A stretch of DNA of 22,671 nucleotides from contig NZ_JYJG01000039.1 of the NCBI RefSeq assembly GCF_000955955.1, positions 1 through 22,671 of the forward strand, in the 5' to 3' direction. Below, one piece after another: positions 14,325 through 21,717 of the stretch. How positions within the stretch are numbered: the first letter of the stretch is position 1; each line of letters begins with the position of its first letter. The notes under the pieces were generated by a model, which made no database searches, was not told the origin of the DNA, and saw only the letters and a list, made by a program, of their open reading frames with translations. This DNA comes from Lentzea aerocolonigenes (GTDB lineage Bacteria; Actinomycetota; Actinomycetes; Mycobacteriales; Pseudonocardiaceae). A program made the position numbers and the translations under genes.

Positions 14325-15845
14325 TCAGGTTTGGCGGCGTTCTCGGAATTGGAGGGCGGCGGCCACGTGGTCGGCTGTGGGGCGGTCGGACTCGGCCAGG
14401 TCGGCGAGGGTCCAGGCGACTCGGAGGCAGCGGTCGGCGCCTCGGCCGGTCAGGGCGCCGGTGGCGAGGGCTCGGTCCAGGAGGGTGGTGGATTGGCGTG
14501 GGAGGGCGAACTCGCGGCGCAGGGCCGGGCCTGGGACTTGGGCGTTGGTGGGCCAGGTGTGGCCGTGGGCCGACCAGCGGGTGGCGGCTCGGGAGCGGGC
14601 TTTGAGGACTCGTTCGCGGACGATCGCGGTGGGTTCGGGTGGGCGGGCGTCGGCGTTGGTCATGGCTGTGGTGGCTCGCATTCGGACTCGGAGGTCCACG
14701 CGGTCCAGCAGCGGGCCGGAGAGGCGGGCCTGGTAGCGGCGGCGGACTGTGGCGGTGCAGATGCAGTCGACTTCCTTGGGCGGGGCGCACGGGCACGGGT
14801 TGGTGGCGAGGATGAGCTGGAAGCGGGCCGGGTAGCGGGCTATGCCGTCGCGGCGCGGGATGCGGACCTCGCCGGACTCCAGGGCCGTGCGGAGGGTGTC
14901 GATCGTCTTCTGGCCGAACTCGCAGGCCTCGTCCAGGAAGAGGACGCCCTTGTGGGCTCGGGAGGCGGCGCCTGGTTTGGCCATGCCGCTGCCGCCGCCG
15001 ATCAGGGCGGCGATGGACGTGGTGTGGTGGACGTCGACGAACGGTGGGACGGCCACCAGCGGATAGTCGGAGGAGAGCGTGCCGGCCACCGAGTGGACCG
15101 CCGTGACAGCCAGGGCGTCTTCTCGGGTCAGGGGTGGGAGCAGGCCCGGCAGGCGTTCGGCCAGCATCGTCTTGCCGGTGCCGGGAGGACCGGTCAGCAG
15201 GAGGTGGTGGGCACCCGCGGCCGCTACTTCCAGGGCCCAGCGGGCTTCCGGCTGGCCCACCACGTCGGCCAGGTCCGGGACGTCCGGCGTCGCAGGCGAA
15301 GCTGCTTCCGGTGGCGGTTGGAGATCTGTGCTCTCGGCGCGCAGCCAGGCCAGGACTTCGGTGAGGGTCAGCGCGCCCAGCACCGTCATGCCGTCCACCA
15401 GGCCCGCCTCGGGCAAGGTGTCCGCCGGGACGATCGCGCTGCGCAGACCGGCACGGCGAGCGGCCAGCAGCGCGGGCAGTACGCCTCGGACCGGGCGGAT
15501 TCGGCCGTCCAGTGCCAGTTCGCCCAGCAGAACCGTGCTGGCGAGGCGGTCGAGCGGCACGGATCCCGCCGCGGCCAAAGTCGCGCAGGCTATGGCCAGG
15601 TCGTAGCTCGAGCCGCCCTTGGGGAGGTTGGCCGGGGAGAGGCCCAGCACGATGCGCTGCTTCGGCCACTCCTCCTCGCTGTTGCGGACGGCGGCTTTGA
15701 CGCGCTCCTTCGACTCGTGCAAGGAGGCGTCGGGCAGACCGAGGAGATGCGTGCGGGGCTGGCCAACGCCCACGTCGGCCTCGATCTCGACCGCCAGGCC
15801 GTCGACGCCGTAGAGGGCGACCGACCACGCCTGCGCGAGGCCCAC
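14325..15845 (-). CDS. comM: ComM/YifB-type Mg-chelatase-like AAA+ ATPase
   Basis: Members of this family are hexameric AAA+ helicases; ComM promotes branch migration during natural transformation. The 506-residue protein has the N-terminal ChlI-like domain (about 20-165, with PANLPKGGSSYDLAIA and LLGELALDGRIRPVRG), Walker A GPPGTGKT at 219-226, Walker B VLFLDE at 301-306, the cysteine-containing NPCPCAPPKEVDCICT insert (349-364), GPLLDRVDL, and the C-terminal domain ending before 506. The GTG start at 15845 has GGGGAG six bases upstream and lies one base after the yraN stop, so it is translationally coupled to yraN. dprA follows after an unusually long gap, which fits a DNA-uptake/processing set. 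Confidence 0.95.
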   Translation of the reverse strand: MGLAQAWSVALYGVDGLAVEIEADVGVGQPRTHLLGLPDASLHESKERVKAAVRNSEEEWPKQRIVLGLSPANLPKGGSSYDLAIACATLAAAGSVPLDRLASTVLLGELALDGRIRPVRGVLPALLAARRAGLRSAIVPADTLPEAGLVDGMTVLGALTLTEVLAWLRAESTDLQPPPEAASPATPDVPDLADVVGQPEARWALEVAAAGAHHLLLTGPPGTGKTMLAERLPGLLPPLTREDALAVTAVHSVAGTLSSDYPLVAVPPFVDVHHTTSIAALIGGGSGMAKPGAASRAHKGVLFLDEACEFGQKTIDTLRTALESGEVRIPRRDGIARYPARFQLILATNPCPCAPPKEVDCICTATVRRRYQARLSGPLLDRVDLRVRMRATTAMTNADARPPEPTAIVRERVLKARSRAATRWSAHGHTWPTNAQVPGPALRREFALPRQSTTLLDRALATGALTGRGADRCLRVAWTLADLAESDRPTADHVAAALQFRERRQT

Positions 15846-15846
15846 G

Positions 15847-16221
15847 TCAGGCTCCCCGCAGGTGTTGCAGGTGCGGGGAACCGCCTGGTGGCCAGGTGAC
15901 CGAGATCAGGTCGACGCGGACGGGGCACCAGCCCACACCGTGTTTGGCGAGCCAGCGCAGGGCCGTTCGCCGCAGACGGGAGAGCTTGCGCTGGTCGACG
16001 GCCTCGTCCGGGCGGCCCCACACGGGACCGGACCGGGTCTTGACCTCGCAGACGACCAGGCGGTCGCCCTCCACGGCCACCACGTCGAGCTCGCCGTCGC
16101 GGCACGTCCAGTTGCGGGACAGGACGACGAGGCCCTGCCCCTCCAGGTACGTGCACGCCAGGTCCTCGCCCTGCCGGCCCAGCTCCTGCTGCCTGGTCTC
16201 GACCAGTTCCTGTGCCACCAC
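15847..16221 (-). CDS. yraN: YraN/UPF0102 family nuclease-fold protein
   Basis: The 124-residue protein is the usual length for UPF0102. It shows the family's restriction-endonuclease-like core: GRQGEDLACTYLEGQGLVVL (15-34), RDGELDVVAVEG (41-52) and VCEVKTRSG (57-65), that is the E/D..ExK arrangement of PD-(D/E)XK enzymes, with E44, D46, E59 and K61. The biological role is not settled; the conserved place beside comM and rnhB suggests DNA processing. It starts with one of two adjacent GTG codons (16221 or 16218), with GGAGG about eight bases upstream. The DnaA boxes and G-quadruplex motif lie just upstream. Confidence 0.93.
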   Translation of the reverse strand: MVAQELVETRQQELGRQGEDLACTYLEGQGLVVLSRNWTCRDGELDVVAVEGDRLVVCEVKTRSGPVWGRPDEAVDQRKLSRLRRTALRWLAKHGVGWCPVRVDLISVTWPPGGSPHLQHLRGA

Positions 16222-16261
16222 TGTCCTCGCCTCCCTGCGGGTCGTTGGGTACGACCTTGCA

Positions 16262-16279
16262 GGGTGGGGCGGGGTGGGG
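16262..16279 (+). other. Canonical G-quadruplex motif
   Basis: Four runs of three or four G are separated by single T, C and T loops (GGG-T-GGGG-C-GGGG-T-GGGG). Single-base loops make this a very stable quadruplex candidate. It lies on the plus strand, the template strand for yraN, 41 bases upstream of the yraN start. Confidence 0.75.
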
Positions 16280-16298
16280 TGCCGGGCTGAGGGGAATC

Positions 16299-16325
16299 TG
16301 TGGACAACTCAGCGGCTGTGGACAA
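16299..16325 (-). promoter_or_regulatory. Pair of DnaA boxes upstream of yraN
   Basis: TGTGGACAA occurs at 16299-16307 and 16317-16325, the reverse complement of the actinomycete box TTGTCCACA. They are exact and 18 bases apart start to start, the same spacing as the pair at 5547-5573. They sit in the promoter-side region of yraN-comM. Confidence 0.7.
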
Positions 16326-16360
16326 CTCGGCCGTTGTCGATGTTGGAACGGCCGAATTGT
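16322..16360. repeat. Inverted repeat overlapping the second DnaA box
   Basis: ACAA-c-TCGGCCGTT (16322-16335) pairs with AACGGCCGA-a-TTGT (16347-16360): 13 bp with one mismatch and an 11-base loop. Its outer arm uses the end of the DnaA box at 16317-16325. Confidence 0.55.
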
Positions 16361-16400
16361 CGGTGGGGTGTGCTAGTGGCCCCCAGCGCCACCCACACCG
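16361..16400 (-). terminator. Terminator-like hairpin after DUF2469
   Basis: CGGTGGGGTG (16361-16370) pairs with CACCCACACCG (16390-16400) with one bulged base. It begins eight bases after the DUF2469 stop, at the probable end of the lepB-rnhB-DUF2469 transcript. No U-tract is present. Confidence 0.5.
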
Positions 16401-16407
16401 AAAACCA

Positions 16408-16731
16408 CTACGTCGGGAACGGCCCGCTTTCCGGCAGGCGCAGGTCCGGCTTGTCCAGCTCCTCCACGTTCACGTCCTTGAACGTGATGACACGAACGTT
16501 CTTGACGAACCGGGCGGGGCGGTACATGTCCCACACCCACGCGTCCGACATGCGCACCTCGAAGTACACCTCGCCATCGGCGTTGCGCACCTGCACGTCC
16601 ACCGAGTTGGCCAGGTAGAAACGCCGTTCGGTCTCCACGACGAACGAGAACTGGCTGACGATGTCGCGGTACTCCTTGTACAGCGACAGCTCCATCTCGG
16701 TCTCGTACTTCTCGAGATCCTCTGCACTCAT
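16408..16731 (-). CDS. DUF2469 family protein
   Basis: This 107-residue protein is the DUF2469 family, found next to rnhB across actinobacteria and of unknown function. It begins MSAEDLEKYETEMELSLYKEY and contains the conserved FSFVVETERRFYLANSV and FEVRMSDAWVWDMYRPARFV segments, with no signal peptide or membrane segment. Its ATG shares a base with the rnhB stop (TAATG), so it is translationally coupled to RNase HII. It is the last gene of the operon before a hairpin. The close and conserved coupling to rnhB suggests a nucleic-acid or replication-related role, but nothing in the sequence shows a catalytic motif. Confidence 0.93.
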   Translation of the reverse strand: MSAEDLEKYETEMELSLYKEYRDIVSQFSFVVETERRFYLANSVDVQVRNADGEVYFEVRMSDAWVWDMYRPARFVKNVRVITFKDVNVEELDKPDLRLPESGPFPT

Positions 16732-17522
16732 TACGCCTCCGCGCGGGTCATCTGCTCCGCGCCCTCACTCGTCGCGAGCTCCCCGGCGTCAGCCGGGGTC
16801 GCATCATTCTGGACCACGGCGGTCACGGTCGTACCGCGCGCCACCCTGTGCGGCGCGGCGAGACCGTGCTTCGACGCCGCCGCTGCCACATTTACATACG
16901 ACCAGCGATGCTCCGCACACGGGCCGTGTTCCATCAACGCCGCCGTGTGGTCCGGCGTGCAGTAGCCCTTGTGCTCGTTGAAGCCGTACTGGGGATAACG
17001 CGTGTGCAGATCGGCCATGATCCGGTCTCGCGTGACCTTGGCCAGCACAGATGCCGCCGCCACGCACGCCGCCGCCTGGTCGCCCTTGATCACCGCGACG
17101 CTCGGCGCCGGCATCCCGGGCACCTTGAAACCGTCCGTCAGCACGTATCCAGGATGCGTCGCCATCTGCGCCACCGCGCGCCGCATGCCCTCGAGGTTCA
17201 TCACGTGGATGCCCAGCCAGTCGATCTCGGCGGGCGACACGACGATCACCGAGTGATCCACGGCACGCTTCAGCACCAGGTCGTACATCCGGTCGCGGGC
17301 AGAAGCCGTCATCAGCTTCGAGTCGTTCAGGCCCTCGAACCGCGCAGCGTCACCCGGTCGAAGGACACACGCCGCGATCACCAACGGCCCTGCGCACGGC
17401 CCACGCCCCGCCTCGTCCACACCTGCCACGGGACCCAGCCCACGCCGCTCCAGCGTGCCCTGCAACGCCCAGTTCCCCGACGAGCCCCGCACGACCGCGC
17501 GGGGCGGCAACAGCATCGTCAT
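16731..17522 (-). CDS. rnhB: Ribonuclease HII
   Basis: RNase HII removes ribonucleotides embedded in DNA and RNA primers. The 263-residue product carries the family signature GVDEAGRGPCAGPL (catalytic D36, E37), NDSK (66-69), LTDG (D130) and KGDQAAACVAAASVLAKVTRD (146-166, D148), so the four-carboxylate metal site is complete. The start is the ATG at 17522, overlapping the lepB stop as ATGA; no ribosome site is seen, consistent with coupling. The frame stays open much further upstream, but that part lies inside lepB and is not coding. A Gly/Ala/Thr-rich tail of about 35 residues follows the conserved domain. Confidence 0.95.
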   Translation of the reverse strand: MTMLLPPRAVVRGSSGNWALQGTLERRGLGPVAGVDEAGRGPCAGPLVIAACVLRPGDAARFEGLNDSKLMTASARDRMYDLVLKRAVDHSVIVVSPAEIDWLGIHVMNLEGMRRAVAQMATHPGYVLTDGFKVPGMPAPSVAVIKGDQAAACVAAASVLAKVTRDRIMADLHTRYPQYGFNEHKGYCTPDHTAALMEHGPCAEHRWSYVNVAAAASKHGLAAPHRVARGTTVTAVVQNDATPADAGELATSEGAEQMTRAEA

Positions 17523-18382
17523 CGGCGGAATCGGTCTCGCACTCGACGTCCCAGCAGCAGAAGCGGCCACGCGGCGACGATACCCATGCCCAGCGGGACG
17601 TTCTGCTGCCAGCCCGGCGCACCCATCGAAACGGCCTGCGGGTTGTGGTCCGTCACCCCGCCCCACCTCGACGGAGGCAGCACGATCACGCGCGCTTTGC
17701 CGATCACGTCGTCCACCGGCACGAGCCCGTTCAGGCCGCCCTGCCCCTGGCACCGCGAGTCGCACGAGTGGTTGCGGTTGTCGCCGAGCACGAACAACAT
17801 CCCGTCCGGGATCTTGAGCTCCTCGAACGACTCCTGCACGGCCTCGGAGCCCTCGTCGTAGTGCTTGTACGGCTCGTCGAGCGGCTTGCCGTCCACCGTC
17901 ACGCGGTTCTGCTCGTCGCAGCACTTCACGGTCTGCCCGCCGACGGCGATCACGCGCTTGACGAAGTCCTCCTCGTTCGCCGAGGGCAGACCGATCAGGG
18001 ACCCGAGCCACGACAACCCCTGCGAGATCGGGTTGCCCGGCTCGTCGGTGATGAAGTCGTTCTGCCACGACGGCGGCCCGCGGAACACGATCACGTCGCC
18101 CGGCGACGGCTCGGTGAAGCGGTAGGTGACCTTGTCCACCAGCACCCGGTCGCCGTAGCAGTCGGTGCACCCGTGCAGCGTCGCTTCCATCGACTCCGAC
18201 GGGATCATGTAGACACGGCCGAGGAAGATCTGGATACCGATCGCGAGGCCGAACGCGACCAGGATGAGGACCGGCAGTTCCTTCCAGAAGTTGCCCTTTT
18301 TCTTCTTCTTCGAAGGTTTACCCGAAGCGTCCGAACTCGGCTCGTCACTGGACGGGGTCTGCTCTGGATCGACGTCAACCAC
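17519..18382 (-). CDS. lepB: Type I signal peptidase (second of a tandem pair)
   Basis: Signal peptidase I removes signal peptides from exported proteins at the outer face of the membrane. The 287-residue protein has a Lys-rich cytoplasmic N-terminus (21-30), a membrane anchor (about 35-55), the catalytic serine S64 in IPSESMEATL, lysine K142 in VKRVIAVGGQ, and the box-E GDNRNHSCDSR (200-210). It also has a second C-terminal membrane segment (about 263-278) that its neighbour lacks. Cysteine pairs C72/C75, C154/C155 and C207/C211 are probably disulfide-bonded outside. The GTG at 18382 starts four bases after the upstream lepB stop. rnhB overlaps its end. Confidence 0.95.
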   Translation of the reverse strand: MVDVDPEQTPSSDEPSSDASGKPSKKKKKGNFWKELPVLILVAFGLAIGIQIFLGRVYMIPSESMEATLHGCTDCYGDRVLVDKVTYRFTEPSPGDVIVFRGPPSWQNDFITDEPGNPISQGLSWLGSLIGLPSANEEDFVKRVIAVGGQTVKCCDEQNRVTVDGKPLDEPYKHYDEGSEAVQESFEELKIPDGMLFVLGDNRNHSCDSRCQGQGGLNGLVPVDDVIGKARVIVLPPSRWGGVTDHNPQAVSMGAPGWQQNVPLGMGIVAAWPLLLLGRRVRDRFRR

Positions 18383-18386
18383 GAGA

Positions 18387-19127
18387 TCAGCCTAGGGGCT
18401 GCGGGTTGTGATCCGACACAACACTCCACCGATCTTTCGGGAAAACGATGTAGCGCGCCTTCCCGATGACGTTTTCGATCGGGATCGTGCCCGCAACGCC
18501 CCCGCCGCCCTGTTTGCGTGAGTCCGTCGAGTTCATCCGGTTGTCCCCCATTACGAACAACCGCCCTTCCGGCACGAGCACGGGAGCGAACGGCTCGTGG
18601 TCCGCCGGCGTTGTTCCGGGCTGCCAGTGGATGTACGGCTCATCGAGCGGTTTGCCGTCCACGACGACACGGTGTTGCTCATCGCAGCACATCACCGTCT
18701 GACCTGGCAGTGCGATCACGCGCTTCACGAAGTCGCGCTCGTTCGCGGGCGCGATGCCCAGCAACGATCCGATGTTCTGCGCAACGCGCGCAACGGGGTT
18801 CGTGGACGGCGCGGCGCGGAAGTCGTGCGCGGTCCACGCCTCGGGGCCGCGGAACACGACCACCTCACCCGGCTCGACGTCGCTGAACCGGTAGGTGAGC
18901 TTGTCGACCAGCACCCTGTCGTTCTCGCAGCCGGTGCAGCCGTGCAGCGTGCTCTCCATCGACGCCGAGGGGATCACGTAGACCCGCGCCACGAACGCCT
19001 GGATCAGCACCGTCAGCACGACGGCCGTCACGACGACGTAGAGGATTTCTCTCCAGACAGGAGTACGCCCCCGCTCCGGTTCATCCGGTGCGGAGGCGTC
19101 CTCGAAGTCTTCTGGGCTCGAAGCCAC
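18387..19127 (-). CDS. lepB: Type I signal peptidase (first of a tandem pair)
   Basis: The 246-residue protein has an acidic cytoplasmic N-terminus, one anchor (about 27-47), catalytic S56 in VIPSASMEST, K135 in VKRVIALPGQ and GDNRMNSTDSR. It ends VVSDHNPQPLG without the C-terminal membrane helix of its paralogue. The HGCTGC (C64, C67) and CCDEQ (C147, C148) cysteines are shared with the second copy, so the duplication is of a cysteine-bearing ancestor. GTG start at 19127, three bases after the rplS stop, without a visible ribosome site. Streptomyces also has tandem signal peptidases here, four in a row, so duplication at this locus is common. Confidence 0.95.
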   Translation of the reverse strand: MASSPEDFEDASAPDEPERGRTPVWREILYVVVTAVVLTVLIQAFVARVYVIPSASMESTLHGCTGCENDRVLVDKLTYRFSDVEPGEVVVFRGPEAWTAHDFRAAPSTNPVARVAQNIGSLLGIAPANERDFVKRVIALPGQTVMCCDEQHRVVVDGKPLDEPYIHWQPGTTPADHEPFAPVLVPEGRLFVMGDNRMNSTDSRKQGGGGVAGTIPIENVIGKARYIVFPKDRWSVVSDHNPQPLG

Positions 19128-19130
19128 CGA

Positions 19131-19490
19131 TCAGGAGACCGGCTTGGCCTCGCGCTTCTCCTTGATCTTCGCAGCCTTGCCGCGCAGGTCGCGCAGGTAG
19201 TACAGCTTGGCGCGACGCACGTCACCGCGGATGGCGACCTCGATCTCGGCGATGTTCGGGGAGTGCACCGGGAAGGTGCGCTCGACGCCGACACCGAACG
19301 AGACCTTGCGGACGGTGAAGGTCTCGCGGATGCCGCCACCCTGGCGACGGATCACGACGCCCTGGAACACCTGGACGCGCTCGCGCGAGCCCTCGATGAC
19401 GCGGACGTGAACCTTGAGCGTGTCACCCGCGCGGAAGCTCGGGATGTCAGAGCGCAGCGACTGGGCGTCGATTGCGTCCAGGATGTTCAT
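19131..19490 (-). CDS. rplS: 50S ribosomal protein L19
   Basis: L19 sits at the subunit interface of the ribosome. The 119-residue protein starts [19 protein letters not shown] and contains the family hallmarks [60 protein letters not shown] and [17 protein letters not shown]. The ATG at 19490 is chosen because it fits the family N-terminus and has GAGG about nine bases upstream; the open frame upstream is not coding. A 152-base gap with a hairpin and a promoter-like element separates it from trmD, and lepB follows after three bases. Confidence 0.97.
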   Translation of the reverse strand: MNILDAIDAQSLRSDIPSFRAGDTLKVHVRVIEGSRERVQVFQGVVIRRQGGGIRETFTVRKVSFGVGVERTFPVHSPNIAEIEVAIRGDVRRAKLYYLRDLRGKAAKIKEKREAKPVS

Positions 19491-19570
19491 CGGTGGTTCC
19501 TCACGTGTCTTGAACTCCCCAGAGCATGTTCCATGACAGTGCACGACATGATGGGGGCTCGGCTTGGTGC

Positions 19571-19594
19571 GCACGCCGGTGTGACACCGGGTGC
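19571..19594 (-). terminator. Hairpin between trmD and rplS
   Basis: GCAC-(G)-CCGGTGT, a single G, then ACACCGG-GTGC form a near-perfect inverted repeat with one bulge. It lies about 50 bases after the trmD stop and downstream of the promoter-like element at 19607-19617, so it would fold in the rplS leader. It may terminate the rpsP-trmD transcript or regulate rplS. Confidence 0.45.
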
Positions 19595-19606
19595 GGCAAC
19601 TGGTCC

Positions 19607-19617
19607 AGTGTGCCAGA
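19607..19617 (-). promoter_or_regulatory. Promoter-like element upstream of rplS
   Basis: TCTGGCACACT (minus strand) matches the element upstream of rpsP (21679-21689) at 10 of 11 positions. It would give a leader of roughly 110 bases. The -35 is not obvious. Confidence 0.4.
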
Positions 19618-19642
19618 CCAGGCACTCCGGAACGAAATCGGG

Positions 19643-20389
19643 CTACTCCCCGCCCTCGCGCAGGCGCGAGAGCAGAGCCCGGTCGTGCTTGTCGAACGCT
19701 TCCGCAGGCAACGATTCCAGCAGGTCAGGACGCCTTTCAAAGGTCCTGACGAGCGATTGGTCACGCCGCCAGCGGTTGATCAGCTTGTGGTTCCCGGACC
19801 GCAGCACGTCCGGCACGGCGAGCTCGCGCCACACCTCCGGCCGCGTGTAGCTCGGGCCTTCGAGCAGCCCGTCCTGGAACGAGTCCTCGGCGTGCGACTT
19901 CGGGTTGCCGAGCACACCAGGCAGCAGCCGAGCGACCGCTTCCACGATGGCGAGCACCGCGACTTCACCGCCCACCAGCACGTAGTCGCCGATGGACACC
20001 TCGTCGACGCGCACGCGCCGTGCGGCGTCATCGACTACACGCTGGTCGATGCCCTCGTAGCGGCCGCACGCGAACACGAGATGCGACTCGGACGCGTATT
20101 CGTGCGCGAGCGCCTGCGTGAACGGGCGTCCGGCCGGCGTCGGGACGATCAGGCGCGTCGAGTCCGTGCACACGTCGTCGAGCGCCTGGCCCCAGATGTC
20201 TGGCTTCATGACCATGCCGGGACCGCCGCCGTACGGGCTGTCGTCGACGGCCTTGTGCACGTCCTGCGTCCAGTCGCGCAGGTCGTGGACACCGACGCTG
20301 ATCAGGCCCTTGTCGATCGCCTTCCCGAGCAACGCGGCACGCAGCGGCGCCAGGTACTCCGGGAAGATCGTGACGACGTCAATCTGCAT
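19643..20389 (-). CDS. trmD: tRNA (guanine-37-N1)-methyltransferase
   Basis: TrmD methylates G37 next to the anticodon in tRNAs reading CNN codons, preventing +1 frameshifts. The 248-residue protein has the N-terminal [16 protein letters not shown], the [16 protein letters not shown] loop (49-64), the SAM-binding trefoil-knot residues [14 protein letters not shown] (105-118) and [21 protein letters not shown] (131-151), and D169 in [13 protein letters not shown], the general base of the family. The ATG at 20389 has AGAGGG eight bases upstream and overlaps the rimM end by 11 bases. Complete and typical. Confidence 0.97.
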   Translation of the reverse strand: MQIDVVTIFPEYLAPLRAALLGKAIDKGLISVGVHDLRDWTQDVHKAVDDSPYGGGPGMVMKPDIWGQALDDVCTDSTRLIVPTPAGRPFTQALAHEYASESHLVFACGRYEGIDQRVVDDAARRVRVDEVSIGDYVLVGGEVAVLAIVEAVARLLPGVLGNPKSHAEDSFQDGLLEGPSYTRPEVWRELAVPDVLRSGNHKLINRWRRDQSLVRTFERRPDLLESLPAEAFDKHDRALLSRLREGGE

Positions 20390-20894
20390 CGAGCAGGCCC
20401 TCTGGCGGTGTCACGACGACGCGGCCGCCGCGAACGTCCACAGTGGGCACGATCTCGCGCACGAACGGCACGAGCACTTCCCCGCCATCGCGAACGATCA
20501 CGAGCAGCTCGCCACCGAGGCCGTGCAGGATCTCCTTGACCGTGCCGAGCTTCGTGCCGTCGGCCAGCTCGGCCGTGAGCCCTTCGAGCTCGTGGTCGTA
20601 GAACTCGTCCGGGTCGTCGTTCGGCGGCAGGTCGTCGGTGCTGCCCAGCAGCACCGTGCCGCGCAGCGACTCCGCGACATCACGCGTGACGACTTCCTCG
20701 AAACGCACGAGCAGCCGCCCGGCATGAGGCCGGGCGGCTGACACGGTGAGGCTTCGAGACGTGCCGTCGCGCAGTTTCGCCTGCATCGTCGCCCCGATCG
20801 CGAATCGCAGATCGGGAGAGTCAGTGCGCACGTCAACGGCTAGTTCGCCGGTGATCCCGTGCGCTTTGGCCACACGGCCGACAACTACGTCCAT
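20379..20894 (-). CDS. rimM: 16S rRNA processing protein RimM
   Basis: RimM binds ribosomal protein S19 and helps mature the 30S head. The 171-residue protein has the N-terminal barrel ([20 protein letters not shown]) and a C-terminal PRC-barrel starting near [10 protein letters not shown], with [20 protein letters not shown] near the end. The ATG at 20894 is followed directly by the family motif; the ribosome site is weak (AGGG close to the start). It lies 18 bases after the KH-protein gene and overlaps trmD, the standard rpsP-khpA-rimM-trmD order. Confidence 0.96.
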   Translation of the reverse strand: MDVVVGRVAKAHGITGELAVDVRTDSPDLRFAIGATMQAKLRDGTSRSLTVSAARPHAGRLLVRFEEVVTRDVAESLRGTVLLGSTDDLPPNDDPDEFYDHELEGLTAELADGTKLGTVKEILHGLGGELLVIVRDGGEVLVPFVREIVPTVDVRGGRVVVTPPEGLLDAD

Positions 20895-20912
20895 TGCCCT
20901 GAAAACTCGTTC

Positions 20913-21152
20913 TCAGCGGTCGGTGTCGACGACGTCGACCCGCACACCACGACCGCCGATGCCGGCCATCACGGTGCGCAGAGCCGTCGCGGTGCGACCG
21001 CCACGACCGATCACCTTGCCGAGGTCGTCCGGGTGGACGTGGACCTCGAGGGTGCGGCCGCGGCGGGTCGTGACGAGGTTCACCCGGACGTCGTCCGGGT
21101 GGTCGACGATGCCGCGAACGAGGTGTTCGAGGGCGTCAGCCAACAAACTCAC
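20913..21152 (-). CDS. khpA: KH-domain RNA-binding protein (KhpA-like)
   Basis: This 79-residue protein is a single KH domain with the RNA-binding GXXG loop at 49-52 ([13 protein letters not shown]). KhpA proteins partner with the Jag/KhpB protein and bind many RNAs in Gram-positive bacteria; the gene is constant between rpsP and rimM. Start is the GTG at 21152, overlapping the rpsP stop as GTGA. No other domain is present. Confidence 0.95.
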   Translation of the reverse strand: MSLLADALEHLVRGIVDHPDDVRVNLVTTRRGRTLEVHVHPDDLGKVIGRGGRTATALRTVMAGIGGRGVRVDVVDTDR

Positions 21153-21592
21153 GCCTCGTCCTTGGTCGCCTCGGCGTCAGCCTTGGGGGCCTCGTCGGCC
21201 TTGCGGGCCTTCTTCGCCTTCGGCGTGGTGGCCTCGGTCATCGGCTCCTCGTTCGCGGCGGCCAGAGCGGCGGCGAACAGGTCGGCCTTGGAGGTCTTCG
21301 GCTCCTTGACGCGGAGCGTGCCCTCGGCGCCCGGCAGGCCCTTGAACTTCTGCCAGTCACCGGTGATCTCGAGCAGACGCTGCACCGACTCGGTCGGCTG
21401 CGCGCCGACACCCAGCCAGTACTGCGCGCGCTCGGAGTCGACCGCGATGAACGACGGCTCTTCCTTGGGGTGGTACTTGCCGATCGTCTCGATCGCCTTG
21501 CCGTCGCGACGGGTGCGCGCGTCGGCGACCACGATGCGGTAGTACGGCTGACGGATCTTGCCGAGACGCTGAAGCTTGATCTTGACGGCCAC
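21149..21592 (-). CDS. rpsP: 30S ribosomal protein S16
   Basis: The 147-residue protein begins with the S16 signature (M/V)[18 protein letters not shown], followed by [19 protein letters not shown] and [13 protein letters not shown]. The conserved domain ends near residue 85; the remaining 60 residues are an Ala/Lys/Glu-rich tail as found in many actinobacterial S16 proteins. The GTG at 21592 is preceded by AAGGAG with a 9-base spacer. The open frame further upstream, through the intergenic region and into pxpA, is not coding. First gene of the rpsP-khpA-rimM-trmD group. Confidence 0.96.
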   Translation of the reverse strand: MAVKIKLQRLGKIRQPYYRIVVADARTRRDGKAIETIGKYHPKEEPSFIAVDSERAQYWLGVGAQPTESVQRLLEITGDWQKFKGLPGAEGTLRVKEPKTSKADLFAAALAAANEEPMTEATTPKAKKARKADEAPKADAEATKDEA

Positions 21593-21678
21593 GGGCCTGG
21601 TACTCCTTGAACTCTGTGTTGGTGGTTCGCACAGCCGCGGCTCGGGCAGAGGGGCCGACCACGGCGGAACAACCAGCG

Positions 21679-21689
21679 ATTGTGCCAGA
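21679..21689 (-). promoter_or_regulatory. Promoter-like element upstream of rpsP
   Basis: TCTGGCACAAT (minus strand), nearly identical to the element upstream of rplS. If CACAAT is the -10, the leader before the rpsP GTG is about 80 bases. It lies in the 125-base gap between pxpA and rpsP. Confidence 0.4.
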
Positions 21690-21717
21690 TGGGAGCTGGT
21701 GGATCCGAATCGGGGCT

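Noticed and set aside
14022..15899. Plus-strand open frame of 625 codons
   Set aside because: Antisense shadow of comM and the stem-loop gap; Gly/Arg/Ala-rich with no motif.
16731..18170. 479-codon version of rnhB
   Set aside because: The upstream half lies inside lepB in another frame; the ATG overlapping the lepB stop gives a normal-length RNase HII.
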